DNA of 64,000 bases from Gemmatimonadota bacterium (GTDB lineage Bacteria; Gemmatimonadota; Gemmatimonadetes; Gemmatimonadales; GWC2-71-9): contig JAKLGU010000001.1 of assembly GCA_022710485.1 (NCBI GenBank), forward strand, positions 124,001 through 188,000. Reading direction: 5' to 3'. The stretch's first letter is position 1. Each line of letters opens with the position of its first letter. This document shows positions 9,111 to 17,855 of the stretch, one piece after another. The translations under genes and the position numbers were made by a program. Under the pieces are notes generated by a model. The model saw nothing but the letters and a program-made list of their open reading frames with translations. It ran no database searches and was not told where the DNA came from.

Positions 9111-9983
9111 ATGAAACGCATCCTCAACGAGCCGCTGCTGCACTTCACCCTGCTGGGGGCAGCGATCTTCGTGGCCAGCAGCCTGGGGTCCTTCGGCCGG
9201 GAGCGCACACCCCAGGTCATCGTGATCTCCCAGGGCGACCTCGCCTCGATGACGGAGGCGTTCGTCCGGACTCGGCTCCGCGGGCCCACGCCCGAGGAGT
9301 TCGATGCGATGATCCACGATCGGGTGCAGGACGAGGTCTATGCCCGCGAGGCGGTGGCCCTCGGCCTGGACCAGGGCGACCAGATCATCCGTCGGCGCCT
9401 GCGGCAGAAGATGGAATTCGTGTCCCAGGGGTTCGCCGAACCGGTGGAACCGACCGACACGGAGTTGCAAGAGTACCTCAACCTGCATGCCGCCGACTAC
9501 ACCGCGGAACGCCGGTTCTCATTCCACCAGGTGTACCTGGATCCCACGCGCCGTCACGCGACCCTGACCGCCGACCTGACCAGGCTGCTCGCCCGACTGG
9601 ACCAGGTCGGCGAAGGCGCGAGCCTCGCGGACCTTGGCGACCCGCTCATGCTGGATCACGAGTACGACAGCACGGCGTTGCGTGACGTCCGGGGGCTGTT
9701 TGGACCGCAGTTCGCGGCCTCGCTGGACAGCCTTCCGATCGGTGAATGGGTGGGCCCGGTCGCATCAGGGTACGGAGTGCATCTCGTGTACCTCCTGGGC
9801 CGGCACGGCGGGCAGACGCCTCCGCTCGCGCTCGTGCGTTCGGCGGTGCACCGCGACTGGCTTGAGACCAGACAGCGCGAGCAAGCCGCCCGGAACTACC
9901 AGGCGCTGCTCCAGAAGTACACCGTGCGGATCGACACCATCCCGCCGCCGAGAGGCGCATCCGACCTGGTCGGAGCATGGTGA
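9111..9983 (+). CDS. Membrane-anchored parvulin-type peptidyl-prolyl isomerase
   Basis: The 290-residue product has one N-terminal hydrophobic segment (about 10-28), so it is tethered to the membrane with its bulk outside. A helical SurA-N-like region follows (RVQDEVYAREAVALGLDQGDQIIRRRLRQKMEF). The second half resembles the PpiC/rotamase domain: FSFHQVYLD, LFGPQFAASLDSLPIGEWVGPVASGYGVHLVYL. It probably helps fold its exported neighbours. It sits 7 bp after the DUF3604 gene and overlaps the HupE gene by 7 bp. Assignment rests on motif order; catalytic activity is not certain in such divergent family members. Confidence 0.8.
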   Translation: MKRILNEPLLHFTLLGAAIFVASSLGSFGRERTPQVIVISQGDLASMTEAFVRTRLRGPTPEEFDAMIHDRVQDEVYAREAVALGLDQGDQIIRRRLRQKMEFVSQGFAEPVEPTDTELQEYLNLHAADYTAERRFSFHQVYLDPTRRHATLTADLTRLLARLDQVGEGASLADLGDPLMLDHEYDSTALRDVRGLFGPQFAASLDSLPIGEWVGPVASGYGVHLVYLLGRHGGQTPPLALVRSAVHRDWLETRQREQAARNYQALLQKYTVRIDTIPPPRGASDLVGAW

Positions 9984-10969
9984 TGCGCCGCCTGGTGCTC
10001 CTGCTGATGTGCGTCGCCTCCCTGACCAGCCAGGCGCGGGCGCACGAGGTGCGTCCGGCGTATCTGGAGCTGCGCCAAACGGGCCCAGACACCTACAGTG
10101 TGTTCTGGAAGATCCCCGCCATCGGAGACCAACTGAGCCTCGGCATCGCCGTGGCCCTGCCGGCGGGGTGCAGCCGCCTCTCCGAGTCCCAGCCGGTCTG
10201 GCTCAACGCGGCGCGGATCGAACGATGGACCGTCCGCTGTCCCGGCGGATTGACCGGAAGCACAGTCAGCGTGGCCGGGCTGGGGGCGACGGCAATCGAT
10301 GTCCTCGTCCGGGCCGAACGACTCGACGGCGCCACCCAGACCGTCCGGCTCACGCCGTCGTCGACGTCCTTCGTGGTCGAGGCCACCCCCGGCCGGATGG
10401 AGGTGGTCCGCAGTTACCTGCCGATGGGCGTCGGGCACATCCTGGGCGGATTCGACCACCTGCTCTTCGTCCTTGCCCTGCTCATCATCACGCAGGGCAC
10501 CTGGCGGCTGGTCAAGACCGTGACCGCCTTCACCGTGGCCCACAGCATCACGCTGACCGCGGCGACCCTCGGCTTCGTGCACGTGCCGCAGCGGCCGGTG
10601 GAGGCGGTGATCGCCCTGAGCATCGTGTTCGTGGCCGCGGAAATCGTCCACGCGCGCCGGGGCGTCCAGGGGCTCGCCGCCCGGGCGCCGTGGATCGTGG
10701 CGTTCACGTTCGGGCTGATGCACGGGCTCGGGTTCGCGGGCGGGTTGAGCGAGGCCGGCCTGCCGGCGGCGCACGTTCCGATCGCCTTGCTCTGCTTCAG
10801 TGTCGGCGTGGAGATCGGTCACGTGGTATTTATCGCCGGGGCGCTCTCGGCGATCGCGCTCCTGCGTCGCAGCCGGATCGGCTTTCCACGCTGGACCGAG
10901 CTGGTGCCGACCTACGCCATCGGCGGCGTGGCCATGTTCTGGGTCATCCAACGCCTGTCGGCGTTCTGA
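9977..10969 (+). CDS. HupE/UreJ-family membrane protein
   Basis: A signal peptide ends at QARA/HEVRPAYLEL, leaving a histidine at the mature N-terminus. A periplasmic beta-rich region of about 120 residues follows, then roughly six transmembrane helices carrying the family motifs MGVGHILGGFDHLLFVLALL, FTVAHSITLTAATLG and FTFGLMHGLGFAGGL. The histidines and aspartate within membranes suggest metal handling; HupE proteins are linked to nickel, cobalt or copper movement, but this long subfamily (330 residues) is not characterised by the sequence alone. The preceding two genes are translationally coupled to it. Confidence 0.85.
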   Translation: MVMRRLVLLLMCVASLTSQARAHEVRPAYLELRQTGPDTYSVFWKIPAIGDQLSLGIAVALPAGCSRLSESQPVWLNAARIERWTVRCPGGLTGSTVSVAGLGATAIDVLVRAERLDGATQTVRLTPSSTSFVVEATPGRMEVVRSYLPMGVGHILGGFDHLLFVLALLIITQGTWRLVKTVTAFTVAHSITLTAATLGFVHVPQRPVEAVIALSIVFVAAEIVHARRGVQGLAARAPWIVAFTFGLMHGLGFAGGLSEAGLPAAHVPIALLCFSVGVEIGHVVFIAGALSAIALLRRSRIGFPRWTELVPTYAIGGVAMFWVIQRLSAF

Positions 10970-10997
10970 GGGATCCGGCGGCGGCAGGGTGGGCGGG

Positions 10998-11025
10998 TTG
11001 GCGGCGCGGGGTGAGCGGTTATCTT
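10998..11025 (+). promoter_or_regulatory. Promoter of tRNA-Pro
   Basis: TTGGCG (10998-11003), a 16-bp spacer and TATCTT (11020-11025) lie 10 bp upstream of the mature tRNA 5' end. Placement and spacing fit a sigma-70-type promoter. Confidence 0.6.
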
Positions 11026-11035
11026 GCAGGACGTT

Positions 11036-11109
<74 letters not shown>

Positions 11110-11124
11110 TAATCATCACAGGAG

Positions 11125-11155
11125 CCCCGCCGTCATCACTGACGGCGGGGTTCTG
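11125..11155 (+). terminator. Rho-independent terminator after tRNA-Pro
   Basis: An 11-bp perfect stem (CCCCGCCGTCA at 11125-11135 with TGACGGCGGGG at 11140-11150), a 4-nt loop and a short T-rich tail (TTCTGT) form a typical intrinsic terminator. Confidence 0.85.
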
Positions 11156-11198
11156 TGCATACTATCGGTCCGCGGACAACCCGGACACATTTCCTCGC

Positions 11199-11738
11199 AT
11201 GGCCCTTCGATCCATTCTCCTCCTGTTCGCCGCGGTACTTGGCTCGGCAAGCACGGCCTCCGGTCAGTCGACCCTGACCCTGGCCGAGACCGCCCGCTGG
11301 CTCGAGACCGACGGGACGGAGATGGCCACGAGTTCCAGCGACACCAGCCTCACGAACGTCCGGATGGTGTCGCTCACCTCGAAGGCCGCGCTGCAGCTGG
11401 CCGAGTGCCGCCTGACCATCATCGTGACCGACAACTCGGGCGTCTCCGGCACCCGGACCACCATGCAGGTCCCGATGAAGGAGGTCGACGTCACGGCGGT
11501 GCGGGTGGTGGCGCGAGCGGAGGGCTGGCACGACTTCATCTACATTCCGGGCAAGTACTTCGTCACCATTCCCGCGCGGGCGCCCGAGAGCTACCCGTTC
11601 CGCACCATCACGAGCCGCGGCGAGCAGCGGTCCTACCTGGCCACCATCCCCGCCAAGGACCCCGAGGCGGGGGCGATGCTCATGGCGGCGGTCCTGCGCG
11701 CCGCGGAGCTCTGCGGGGCACCAGCCACGCCACGCTGA
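11199..11738 (+). CDS. Secreted protein of unknown function
   Basis: The 179-residue product starts with a clear signal peptide (MALRSILLLFAAVLGSASTASGQ). The mature part is mainly beta-strand-like with no recognised domain. It contains WLETDGTEMATSSSDTSLTNVRMVSLTS, a cysteine at about residue 69 (LAECRL) and another near the C-terminus (ELCGAP), which could pair. YIPGKYFVTIPARAPESYPFRTI is a distinctive central stretch. It stands alone between the tRNA terminator and a DUF1801 gene. The start is the first ATG; no strong ribosome binding site is visible. Confidence 0.65.
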   Translation: MALRSILLLFAAVLGSASTASGQSTLTLAETARWLETDGTEMATSSSDTSLTNVRMVSLTSKAALQLAECRLTIIVTDNSGVSGTRTTMQVPMKEVDVTAVRVVARAEGWHDFIYIPGKYFVTIPARAPESYPFRTITSRGEQRSYLATIPAKDPEAGAMLMAAVLRAAELCGAPATPR

Positions 11739-11766
11739 ACTACCCCACGATCCGGAGCGACTCCGA

Positions 11767-12123
11767 ATGCGATCCGACCAACCGCGACCGACGACGGTCG
11801 ACGAGTACATCGCCGGCTTCCCGCCGCCCGTGCGGAAGCGACTGACCGCGATCCGGAAGGCTGTCCGCACGGCCGCGCCGGACGCCGCCGAGGGCATCAG
11901 CTACGGCATCCCGGTCTACAAGCAGGGCCGCATCGTGGTCTACTTTGCGGCGCACACCAACCACATCGGGATATACCCTGCGCCGAGGACCGACGCGGCG
12001 TTCAAGAAGGAGCTCACCGCGTACGGGGGCGGGAAGGGCACCGTGCAGTTTCCCCATGACGCTCCGATTCCCCTCGACCTGGTCAGGCGGATCGTGGAAT
12101 TCCGTGCCAAGGCTCGCCGGTGA
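11767..12123 (+). CDS. DUF1801 / YdhG-like protein
   Basis: This 118-residue protein matches the DUF1801 family: TVDEYIAGFPPPVRKRLTAIRKAVRTAAPDA, EGISYGIPVYK and a later YGGGKGTVQFPHDAPIPLDLVRRIVEFR. Members include YdhG-like and frataxin-fold 'iron chaperone' annotated proteins; their biochemical role is poorly fixed. It is cytoplasmic, with no signal peptide. Its stop overlaps the GTG start of the next gene (GTGA), so the two are probably co-translated although their products act in different compartments. Confidence 0.85.
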   Translation: MRSDQPRPTTVDEYIAGFPPPVRKRLTAIRKAVRTAAPDAAEGISYGIPVYKQGRIVVYFAAHTNHIGIYPAPRTDAAFKKELTAYGGGKGTVQFPHDAPIPLDLVRRIVEFRAKARR

Positions 12124-12707
12124 GGCCACCGGCGTGCATTGCCAAAGCCGCAGTGTTCGCGTTCCTCCTGGTCGGCGCCGTCACCACGGGTGCGGCCCAG
12201 GAACAGCTCCGCCCTCGCGGATTGTGGGGGCGTGCGACGTTCGGGATGAGCAGCCTCGACCAGTCCTGCGATTCATGTCAGTTCACCGGCGCCGGCACCG
12301 CCTCCAACTTCAATCTCGTCGGCGGGTACGCCTGGCCGGCCGTGGCCGTCGGCTTCGAGCTCGGATCCATCAGCCGGCAGGGAAACCAGGGCGATGTCTC
12401 GCTGATCCTCCTGACCGTCGCCTGGTACCCTTGGCCCGCCTCCGGCGCGTTCTTGAAGGGAGGGGCGGGCACCTCAAAGTACCTCGGCTCGCAGGATGCC
12501 GATGGCATCCGCAGCAGCGAGGCCCACGGCTTCGGCGCGCAGTTCGGGGTGGGGATCGACCTCTCGATGGGCAACATCGGCATCGCGCCGTTCGCGTTCG
12601 TGCAGTACGCGCACCAGGACGAGGCGACGGCGTATGGGTTCCTCCCAGCGGGCCGCAACATGACGCAGTGGGATTTCGGGGTCGGGGTCGGAGTGACGGT
12701 GTTCTGA
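12120..12707 (+). CDS. Outer-membrane beta-barrel-like protein
   Basis: The 195-residue product begins at GTG 12120, overlapping the previous stop. It has a signal peptide ending near TTGAAQEQ. Alternating-hydrophobicity strands follow, with typical barrel features such as NFNLVGGYAWPAVAVGFELGS, ILLTVAWYPW, FGAQFGVGIDLSM and a last strand ending in aromatic phenylalanine (WDFGVGVGVTVF). These fit an 8-stranded small outer-membrane barrel. Two cysteines (SCDSC) lie near the mature N-terminus. No specific family was recognised. Confidence 0.7.
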   Translation: MRPPACIAKAAVFAFLLVGAVTTGAAQEQLRPRGLWGRATFGMSSLDQSCDSCQFTGAGTASNFNLVGGYAWPAVAVGFELGSISRQGNQGDVSLILLTVAWYPWPASGAFLKGGAGTSKYLGSQDADGIRSSEAHGFGAQFGVGIDLSMGNIGIAPFAFVQYAHQDEATAYGFLPAGRNMTQWDFGVGVGVTVF

Positions 12708-12731
12708 CGGGCGACCCGCCCCGAACGACAA

Positions 12732-12763
12732 ACAGCCGGCCCGACTCTCGTCGGACCGGCTGT
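12732..12763. terminator. Bidirectional terminator
   Basis: A 14-nt inverted repeat (ACAGCCGGCCCGAC at 12732-12745, GTCGGACCGGCTGT at 12750-12763; two central mismatches) lies between the convergent barrel protein and cspA genes. It can serve both strands. Confidence 0.75.
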
Positions 12764-12800
12764 CATTATCGAACCGTGTGGTTCGCCAACGCCAGAGGCG

Positions 12801-13013
12801 TTAGGAAGCCGCGCGGGTCACGTTCTCGGCCGCCGGGCCCTTGGCGCCCTGGACCACATCGAACTCCACCTTTTCGCCTTCAGCCAGCGACTTGAAGCCG
12901 TCGCCGTTGATGGCGGAGTGATGCACGAAGCAATCCTTCGCGCCGCCCTCGGGGGTGATGAATCCAAAGCCCTTCGCATCGTTGAACCACTTCACAGTTC
13001 CGGTGGTACGCAT
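12801..13013 (-). CDS. cspA: Cold-shock protein (CspA family)
   Basis: This is a single cold-shock domain of 70 residues. It contains the RNP1-type motif [11 protein letters not shown] and the RNP2-like DCFVHHSAI, preceded by GTVKWFND. It binds single-stranded RNA/DNA and prevents RNA structure. ATG 13013 was chosen because GGAG lies 7 nt before it and the domain starts there. It has its own promoter (13057-13086) giving a leader of only about 37 nt, much shorter than the long cold-sensing leader of E. coli cspA. This suggests constitutive rather than leader-controlled expression. Confidence 0.97.
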   Translation of the reverse strand: MRTTGTVKWFNDAKGFGFITPEGGAKDCFVHHSAINGDGFKSLAEGEKVEFDVVQGAKGPAAENVTRAAS

Positions 13014-13056
13014 TGCTGTACTCCATCTCTTCTTGAATCGGACCGCGGCGTTGCCG

Positions 13057-13086
13057 TGTATACCGACTTGTACTGCCCCGTGACAA
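13057..13086 (-). promoter_or_regulatory. cspA promoter
   Basis: On the minus strand TTGTCA (13086-13081) and TATACA (13062-13057) are separated by 18 bp. Both hexamers are close to the sigma-70 consensus. Transcription would begin about 13050. Confidence 0.75.
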
Positions 13087-13151
13087 GCCCTCACGGGAAG
13101 GGTGGTGCGATGGCACTGAGGACCTCCCCAGGCGCCACCAACGGTCTCGCA

Positions 13152-13183
13152 AACAAAAGGGGCCACAGCATTGCCGGGGCCCC
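13152..13183 (-). terminator. Terminator of the large Ser/Thr kinase gene
   Basis: On the minus strand GGGGCC pairs with GGCCCC across a 13-nt loop and is followed directly by TTTTGTTTG. It is about 107 nt after the kinase stop codon and just upstream of the cspA promoter. Confidence 0.75.
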
Positions 13184-13289
13184 AACGTTCACTCGGATGT
13201 AGTCCGCGTATACGTGCTTCGACCGCTGCAGGAACATAGCGACGTGTCCCGCCGCGCGCAACCACGAACTTGCCGATGCCCCGCGCCCG

Positions 13290-16259
13290 TCATTCCCCCG
13301 GCGGCGGCGCGACGCCCTGCATCCGCCCATGGCCCTGTTGCGCTTCCTCCCGAATCCACGCCAGCGAGGGCACGGGACGGTCGAAGCGACGCAGCAGCTG
13401 CTCGTAGTCGTACCGGGCCAGGGTCGAGTCCCCGCGGCCCTCGTGGAGCCGGGCCCGCTCCAGCAGCGCATACGCACGGAAGACACCCATAATGGCGACG
13501 CGCCTCGCCGCCAGGTCCACACCATCAATCCAGTTGAGCTGCCGGAGCGCCGCGACGGTGTCGCCGGACGCCGCCAGCGCACGCGCCGCCATGAGCCGGT
13601 GTACCGGAATCGGTGCCGGGATCTGCCACCCATCCTCGCCTGAGGGCAGCCACCGGCGATCAAACTCGAGCTGGGCCAGCGTGTCGGCCGCCGGCCGGAA
13701 CTGGCCCTGCCGAATCGGCTCGAAGGTCCCGAGGGCGCGCGCGAGGAGTGGCCCGCTCGGGTCCCCGGCCTTCCGGACACGCACGGCAGCCACGGACACC
13801 CCTGCGCTGTCGCCCGCGGCCGACGCGTCGAGGCCGTCCAGCCACTCCGCCTCAGCGCGATCCCTGGGCGAGAGCGAGGCGCGCACCGCGTCGAGCTCAC
13901 GCTTCCAGGTGGCGACCACCTCGTCCGGAACGCCGCCGATCCACCCGCCGATGGTCGCCAGCCGGTAGCCATCGAGCGGCCTGCCCTCGCGAATGGAGCC
14001 CACGACCGCCAGCGCCGAATCCCACGCGCCGCGACTCGCCCACGCCCACGCCCGCGCCCGCTGGGTGTCGTCATGAATGCGCTCGCCTCGCGGGTCCCGG
14101 GCGAGTTCGGGGAGCACGAATGTCGCGATCTGCGGCGCGCTGGCCGCCATCCAGTACCCGACGCGAGGGTCCATCGCCTGCGTCGGGGCGGCGGCGATCG
14201 CGGCTCGCAATCCGGACAGGTCTGGAAGGGTCTCGACCGTCGGGTCCGCCCACCCATTCGCCTCGCCCAGCCACGGCGCCTCGGGAGGGACGTCGCCCCC
14301 ACCTGCGACCGCTGCCGCCCATCCGACCGAGTCCTTGAGGTACAGCGCCTGCGCCAGGTGCGCCCAGGCAGGCACGAACGAGGGGTTGAGCTCGACGGTC
14401 CGGCGCAACTCGGCAATCGTCTCCTCGGGGCTTGTCCCGTAGATCAGCCCGCCGGTGTGGAAGCTGTTGTCGGCCAGGACCCACCAGCCCCACCAGTAGT
14501 CGGGGTAGTCCCGCAGGATGGCCTGGAAGCGCGCGCGGCTGCTGCTCCGTCGGTCCAGCGTCTCGTCTTCCCGGGTCATCTTCGGCACTTCGAGCATCCG
14601 GCGCTCGCGATCGGGAAGCTCGTCGAGGTGCGCTTCGACCCGGTTGCGGATGGCGGTGTCCGCCGGGCGGAGCATGTACGCGCTCCGGATGTAGTTGAGC
14701 CGGTACCACGCGAGCCACAGCGTGCTGTCCGCCTCCACCGCGGCAAGGTAGGCGTCCTCCGCCTCCTGCATCTGGTACGCCGCGAACGCCGCCTCACCTT
14801 TCAGGAAGGCGCGCATCGCGGGCCAGGAACGCGTCGTGACCGCCGCCACGCTCGGCGTCGGCGCGTCCCGGCCGCGCCAGATCTGGCGGAGCAGGCCCCA
14901 CGCGAGGGTGTCGGTGAGCGCCGAGATGCTGTCCGGCGGCGCCGAGGCGGACAGGGTGGCGAGCGCCACGGAGGAATCGGAGCGGTACAGCGTGAGGTCG
15001 GCGCGGACCAGTCCTCCGGTGCGCACGAGGCCGCCGTAGAGCACCGCGCCAGCGTGGAGCTTTCGGGCGAGCGCCTGCGCCTCCGCCAGGGTCGGACTAC
15101 CGCCGGCCACTTGGGCGAGGATCGTCTGTGGATCGCTGAGCCGGAGGTTGCCCTGGCCGTCGAGGTTCGCGCTCAGCAGCATCGCGAGGTCGCGGCCGAT
15201 CCGGCCGAGTGCGGTGTCGCCCGGCGCGCCGCTGGGAGGGACGACGGCGATGACAGAGATGTCCTCAGGAACTGGCGTGCCGCCTGTCCGCTCGCCGAAG
15301 AAGCGCCAGGCGGCAACGGCCGCCAGCGAGAGAACCGCCACTCCTGCCCATCGCCGGCTCCGGCGGGAGCCGCGTGGCGGGGCAGGCACCTGCGCCGTGC
15401 CGCCGGCCGGCGTGGAGAGCGAGTCGAGAGCGTTCACGATGTCCCGCGCCGATTGCGGACGGTCGGCAGGGCGCTTGGCGAGGCAGCGCATGACGAGCGA
15501 GGCGAGCCCCGGTGGCAGCTCGGGGCGGCGGCGCTCGAGCGCCTCGGGCGCCTCCGCCGCGTGCGCGGCGATCAGGGCGGCGGACGACCGGCCCGTGAAC
15601 GGCGGCTGCCCCGAGAGCAACTCGTACGCCAGCACACCGAAGGCGTAGATGTCGGCGCGGTGGTCAGTGGTCGGATCGGCGAGCCCCTGCTCGGGGGCCA
15701 TGTACACCGGCGTCCCGATGGCAAACCCAACCGAGGTGATGCCGCTCTCGCCCGCGGGGCCGGCGGATTCGGACATCGCCTTGGCCACACCGAAGTCGGT
15801 CACCACGGCGTGCCCGGCGGTCACCAGGACGTTGTCCGGCTTGATGTCCCGGTGGATGACGCCGTGCTCGTGCGCGTACACCAGCGCGTCGGCCACGTCG
15901 CGCAGGAGCCGGCGCGCCTCCTCGACCGGCAGCTCGCCCGATTTCTCCAGCCGGGCGCGGAGCGAATCCCCCTCGATGAGGGGCATCGTATAGTACAGGA
16001 GGCCGTCGGCCACGCCGGCCGAGAGGAGGGGAACGATGTGCGGGTGCTGGAGTCGCGCGGAGACTTCGATTTCGCGGCGGAACCGGTCGGTGCTGAGCAT
16101 CTGCGCCAGGTCCGGCGGCAGGACCTTGAGGACGACGGGGCGGTTGAGGGAGGTCTCCGTGGCCACGAAGACGCGCGACATCCCCCCGCCCAGTTCGCGC
16201 TGGATGGTGTAGGTGGTGCCGAGGGAGGAGTCGAGCCGGGCGCGCAGTTCGTCGGTCAG
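13290..16259 (-). CDS. Membrane Ser/Thr kinase with large TPR-like extracytoplasmic region
   Basis: The N-terminal third is a Hanks-type kinase: ELGGG glycine loop, VVLKVL lysine, HRDIKPDN catalytic loop, DFG and GTPVYMAPEQ. The ATG at 16181 lies after the glycine loop and would remove it. The start was therefore placed at CTG 16259 (reading TDELRARLDSSLGTTYTIQRELGGG), which has GGAG 8 nt upstream; this gives 989 residues. A transmembrane helix (about 310-325) follows a basic linker (RGSRRSRRW). The remaining 650 residues are helical repeats with a 'VIAVVPPSG...' segment, as in kinases of Gemmatimonadota and Acidobacteriota. It probably senses an envelope signal; targets are unknown. Confidence 0.85.
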   Translation of the reverse strand: MTDELRARLDSSLGTTYTIQRELGGGMSRVFVATETSLNRPVVLKVLPPDLAQMLSTDRFRREIEVSARLQHPHIVPLLSAGVADGLLYYTMPLIEGDSLRARLEKSGELPVEEARRLLRDVADALVYAHEHGVIHRDIKPDNVLVTAGHAVVTDFGVAKAMSESAGPAGESGITSVGFAIGTPVYMAPEQGLADPTTDHRADIYAFGVLAYELLSGQPPFTGRSSAALIAAHAAEAPEALERRRPELPPGLASLVMRCLAKRPADRPQSARDIVNALDSLSTPAGGTAQVPAPPRGSRRSRRWAGVAVLSLAAVAAWRFFGERTGGTPVPEDISVIAVVPPSGAPGDTALGRIGRDLAMLLSANLDGQGNLRLSDPQTILAQVAGGSPTLAEAQALARKLHAGAVLYGGLVRTGGLVRADLTLYRSDSSVALATLSASAPPDSISALTDTLAWGLLRQIWRGRDAPTPSVAAVTTRSWPAMRAFLKGEAAFAAYQMQEAEDAYLAAVEADSTLWLAWYRLNYIRSAYMLRPADTAIRNRVEAHLDELPDRERRMLEVPKMTREDETLDRRSSSRARFQAILRDYPDYWWGWWVLADNSFHTGGLIYGTSPEETIAELRRTVELNPSFVPAWAHLAQALYLKDSVGWAAAVAGGGDVPPEAPWLGEANGWADPTVETLPDLSGLRAAIAAAPTQAMDPRVGYWMAASAPQIATFVLPELARDPRGERIHDDTQRARAWAWASRGAWDSALAVVGSIREGRPLDGYRLATIGGWIGGVPDEVVATWKRELDAVRASLSPRDRAEAEWLDGLDASAAGDSAGVSVAAVRVRKAGDPSGPLLARALGTFEPIRQGQFRPAADTLAQLEFDRRWLPSGEDGWQIPAPIPVHRLMAARALAASGDTVAALRQLNWIDGVDLAARRVAIMGVFRAYALLERARLHEGRGDSTLARYDYEQLLRRFDRPVPSLAWIREEAQQGHGRMQGVAPPPGE

Positions 16260-16293
16260 GGCTGGGGCTCCGGGCGGCTGGGATGGCTCCCCT

Positions 16294-16321
16294 AAGATAT
16301 CGGTGACCGCGGCGTCCGAAA
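16294..16321 (-). promoter_or_regulatory. Candidate kinase promoter
   Basis: On the minus strand TTTCGG (16321-16316), a 16-bp spacer and TATCTT (16299-16294) precede the CTG start by about 35 nt. The -10 hexamer equals that of the tRNA-Pro promoter. Confidence 0.4.
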
Positions 16322-16344
16322 GGGGAGCCGCCCGCTTCCGCGGG

Positions 16345-17088
16345 CTACTCGGTGACCCACCCCGGCGCGCGGTAGGCGCCCGGCTCGAAGATCGCCGGGT
16401 CGAGCGCCGGCACCGGATCCGCCTTCATGTCCCGGTACTCCTCGGTGAGCGTGACGACGCCGTTCTCAAGGAACAGTACCTCCGTCTCGATCCAACCCTT
16501 GCCCAGCTTCACGTACTTGTTGAACTGGACGTCCGTGATCACCCCTGGCTTCTGCGGATGGGTGGCCAGGCTGCGCACGAACACCAGCCGCTCCTGGTCC
16601 ACCCAGAACTGCGTGGTGGTGGTATCGCCCTCCGCCGCTCCCACGATCCAGACCTTTCGGCCCTGCCAGCTGCCGCTCCGCACCTTCGAGAGGTCGTAGC
16701 CCAGCGCCGTCAGCGTCGCGATCGTCTTCTCCGCCGGCTGTCCGTACACGTCGAAGCCAAGCAGGAGGAGAGGATGCACCAGCGACCGCGCCAGCTTGGT
16801 CTCCCCGCCGACATACCGGTATATGGAGTCGTTCCGGAAGAGCATGACGCTCTGCGCCGCGAGCGGGGCGATGTCGATGCGGAGCGCGCCGGGGATCCGC
16901 ATGGCCTCGTACCAGGTCTCCACCGAGCCGTCGGCGTGCCTGGTCGCCTGCACGAACGTCAGTGTCCGGTACCACTTCCCCTCGTACTTTGCCTGCATCA
17001 TCCGGATCACGTCCGCGCCGGTGGTCGGGTCAATGACGGCGGACGACGGTGAGATCATCAGCGCCGCCAGGAATGGGAGAACGAACAC
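16345..17088 (-). CDS. Secreted LolA-like / outer-membrane lipoprotein-sorting-type protein
   Basis: GTG 17088 has GGAGG 5 nt upstream and opens a signal peptide (MFVLPFLAALMISPSSA). The mature protein is a beta-rich half-barrel-like chain: KWYRTLTFVQATRHADGSVETWYEAMRIPGALRIDI, SIYRYVGGE, GRKVWIVGA, QFWVDQERLVFVRS and GWIETEVLFLENG. This succession resembles the LolA/LolB or 'outer membrane lipoprotein-sorting protein' fold that shields lipid acyl chains in the periplasm. It lacks a lipobox. Sequence similarity is weak, so a role in lipoprotein sorting is only suggested. It precedes the kinase gene on the same strand by 85 bp. Confidence 0.65.
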   Translation of the reverse strand: MFVLPFLAALMISPSSAVIDPTTGADVIRMMQAKYEGKWYRTLTFVQATRHADGSVETWYEAMRIPGALRIDIAPLAAQSVMLFRNDSIYRYVGGETKLARSLVHPLLLLGFDVYGQPAEKTIATLTALGYDLSKVRSGSWQGRKVWIVGAAEGDTTTTQFWVDQERLVFVRSLATHPQKPGVITDVQFNKYVKLGKGWIETEVLFLENGVVTLTEEYRDMKADPVPALDPAIFEPGAYRAPGWVTE

Positions 17089-17306
17089 GCAGACCTCCGA
17101 GGTGGGTAACGAGACGGGGTAAGACTCCCCGGTACCTACGCCCTTCCAGCGACGCCGGTTTCCCGCCAGGCCACTCGGGCGGCGATGCCGTCACGCCAGA
17201 CCGCTGGCGCAGTGCGATTCCATGATTCATATTCAGCGGCGGCGCCGGGCCTCCCCTCCCCATAAACGTCGCCCCGGAGCGCTCCTTGGGTCACTCCCGC
17301 ACCATC

Positions 17307-17855
17307 ATGTCGCCGTGGACCACGCTGTTCATCGCGGTGCTCGTGTCGTGTTCCTCAGGCGACGGGGAACCGACCGCACCGGCGCCGGCCCACCCGATCA
17401 ATCCCATTCCTGACAATCTCTGGCGACCGATACCGCCAGTGACCGGCAACTGGGTGCTGATCCAGAGTGAGAGTGGCGACTGGGTGGGGCAGGGCCGGCG
17501 GTGGGTCATCACCCCAGACAGCACGCCGGTGTTCTTTCCCGCCTCGACACCCCCCGGAGTGGTGATGATCGCCCACCCCTGGCAGGCGTCCCTCGCGCCG
17601 ATGCAGTCCCTCGCCCAGCTGGAGAAGGGCTACTACCCGAACGTCGGGAGGTTTCCCTCGGAATCCCATGGGGGCTCCGACTGGGGCGGCGACGGGCGCG
17701 GGTGCAACGAGGTCTCTGGCTGGTTCGCGATCGATTCGATCCGATACGCCGGCGACACCCTCATGGTGCTTGAGGTCCGCGCGGAGCAGTACTGCGACGG
17801 CGGGACCGCCCCTCTGCATGGCGCCATCCACTGGAGACGGCCACCGCCACCCTGA
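17307..17855 (+). CDS. Small lipoprotein, function unknown
   Basis: ATG 17307 gives MSPWTTLFIAVLVSCSSGDG, a signal with the lipobox LVSC. The mature 165 residues are proline-rich at the start, then contain GNWVLIQSESGDWVGQGRRWVI and a tryptophan/glycine-rich stretch SHGGSDWGGDGRGCNEVSGWFAID. Two cysteines (GCNE, QYCDG) may form a disulfide. No domain was recognised. A longer TTG start at 17286 is possible but would put seven residues before the signal. It lies between the divergent LolA-like gene and tRNA-Arg. Confidence 0.6.
   Translation: MSPWTTLFIAVLVSCSSGDGEPTAPAPAHPINPIPDNLWRPIPPVTGNWVLIQSESGDWVGQGRRWVITPDSTPVFFPASTPPGVVMIAHPWQASLAPMQSLAQLEKGYYPNVGRFPSESHGGSDWGGDGRGCNEVSGWFAIDSIRYAGDTLMVLEVRAEQYCDGGTAPLHGAIHWRRPPPP

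Noticed and set aside
13014-13265. N-terminal extension of CspA to 154 residues
   Set aside because: It would run through the promoter and leader; the cold-shock domain starts at ATG 13013 with a good ribosome binding site.
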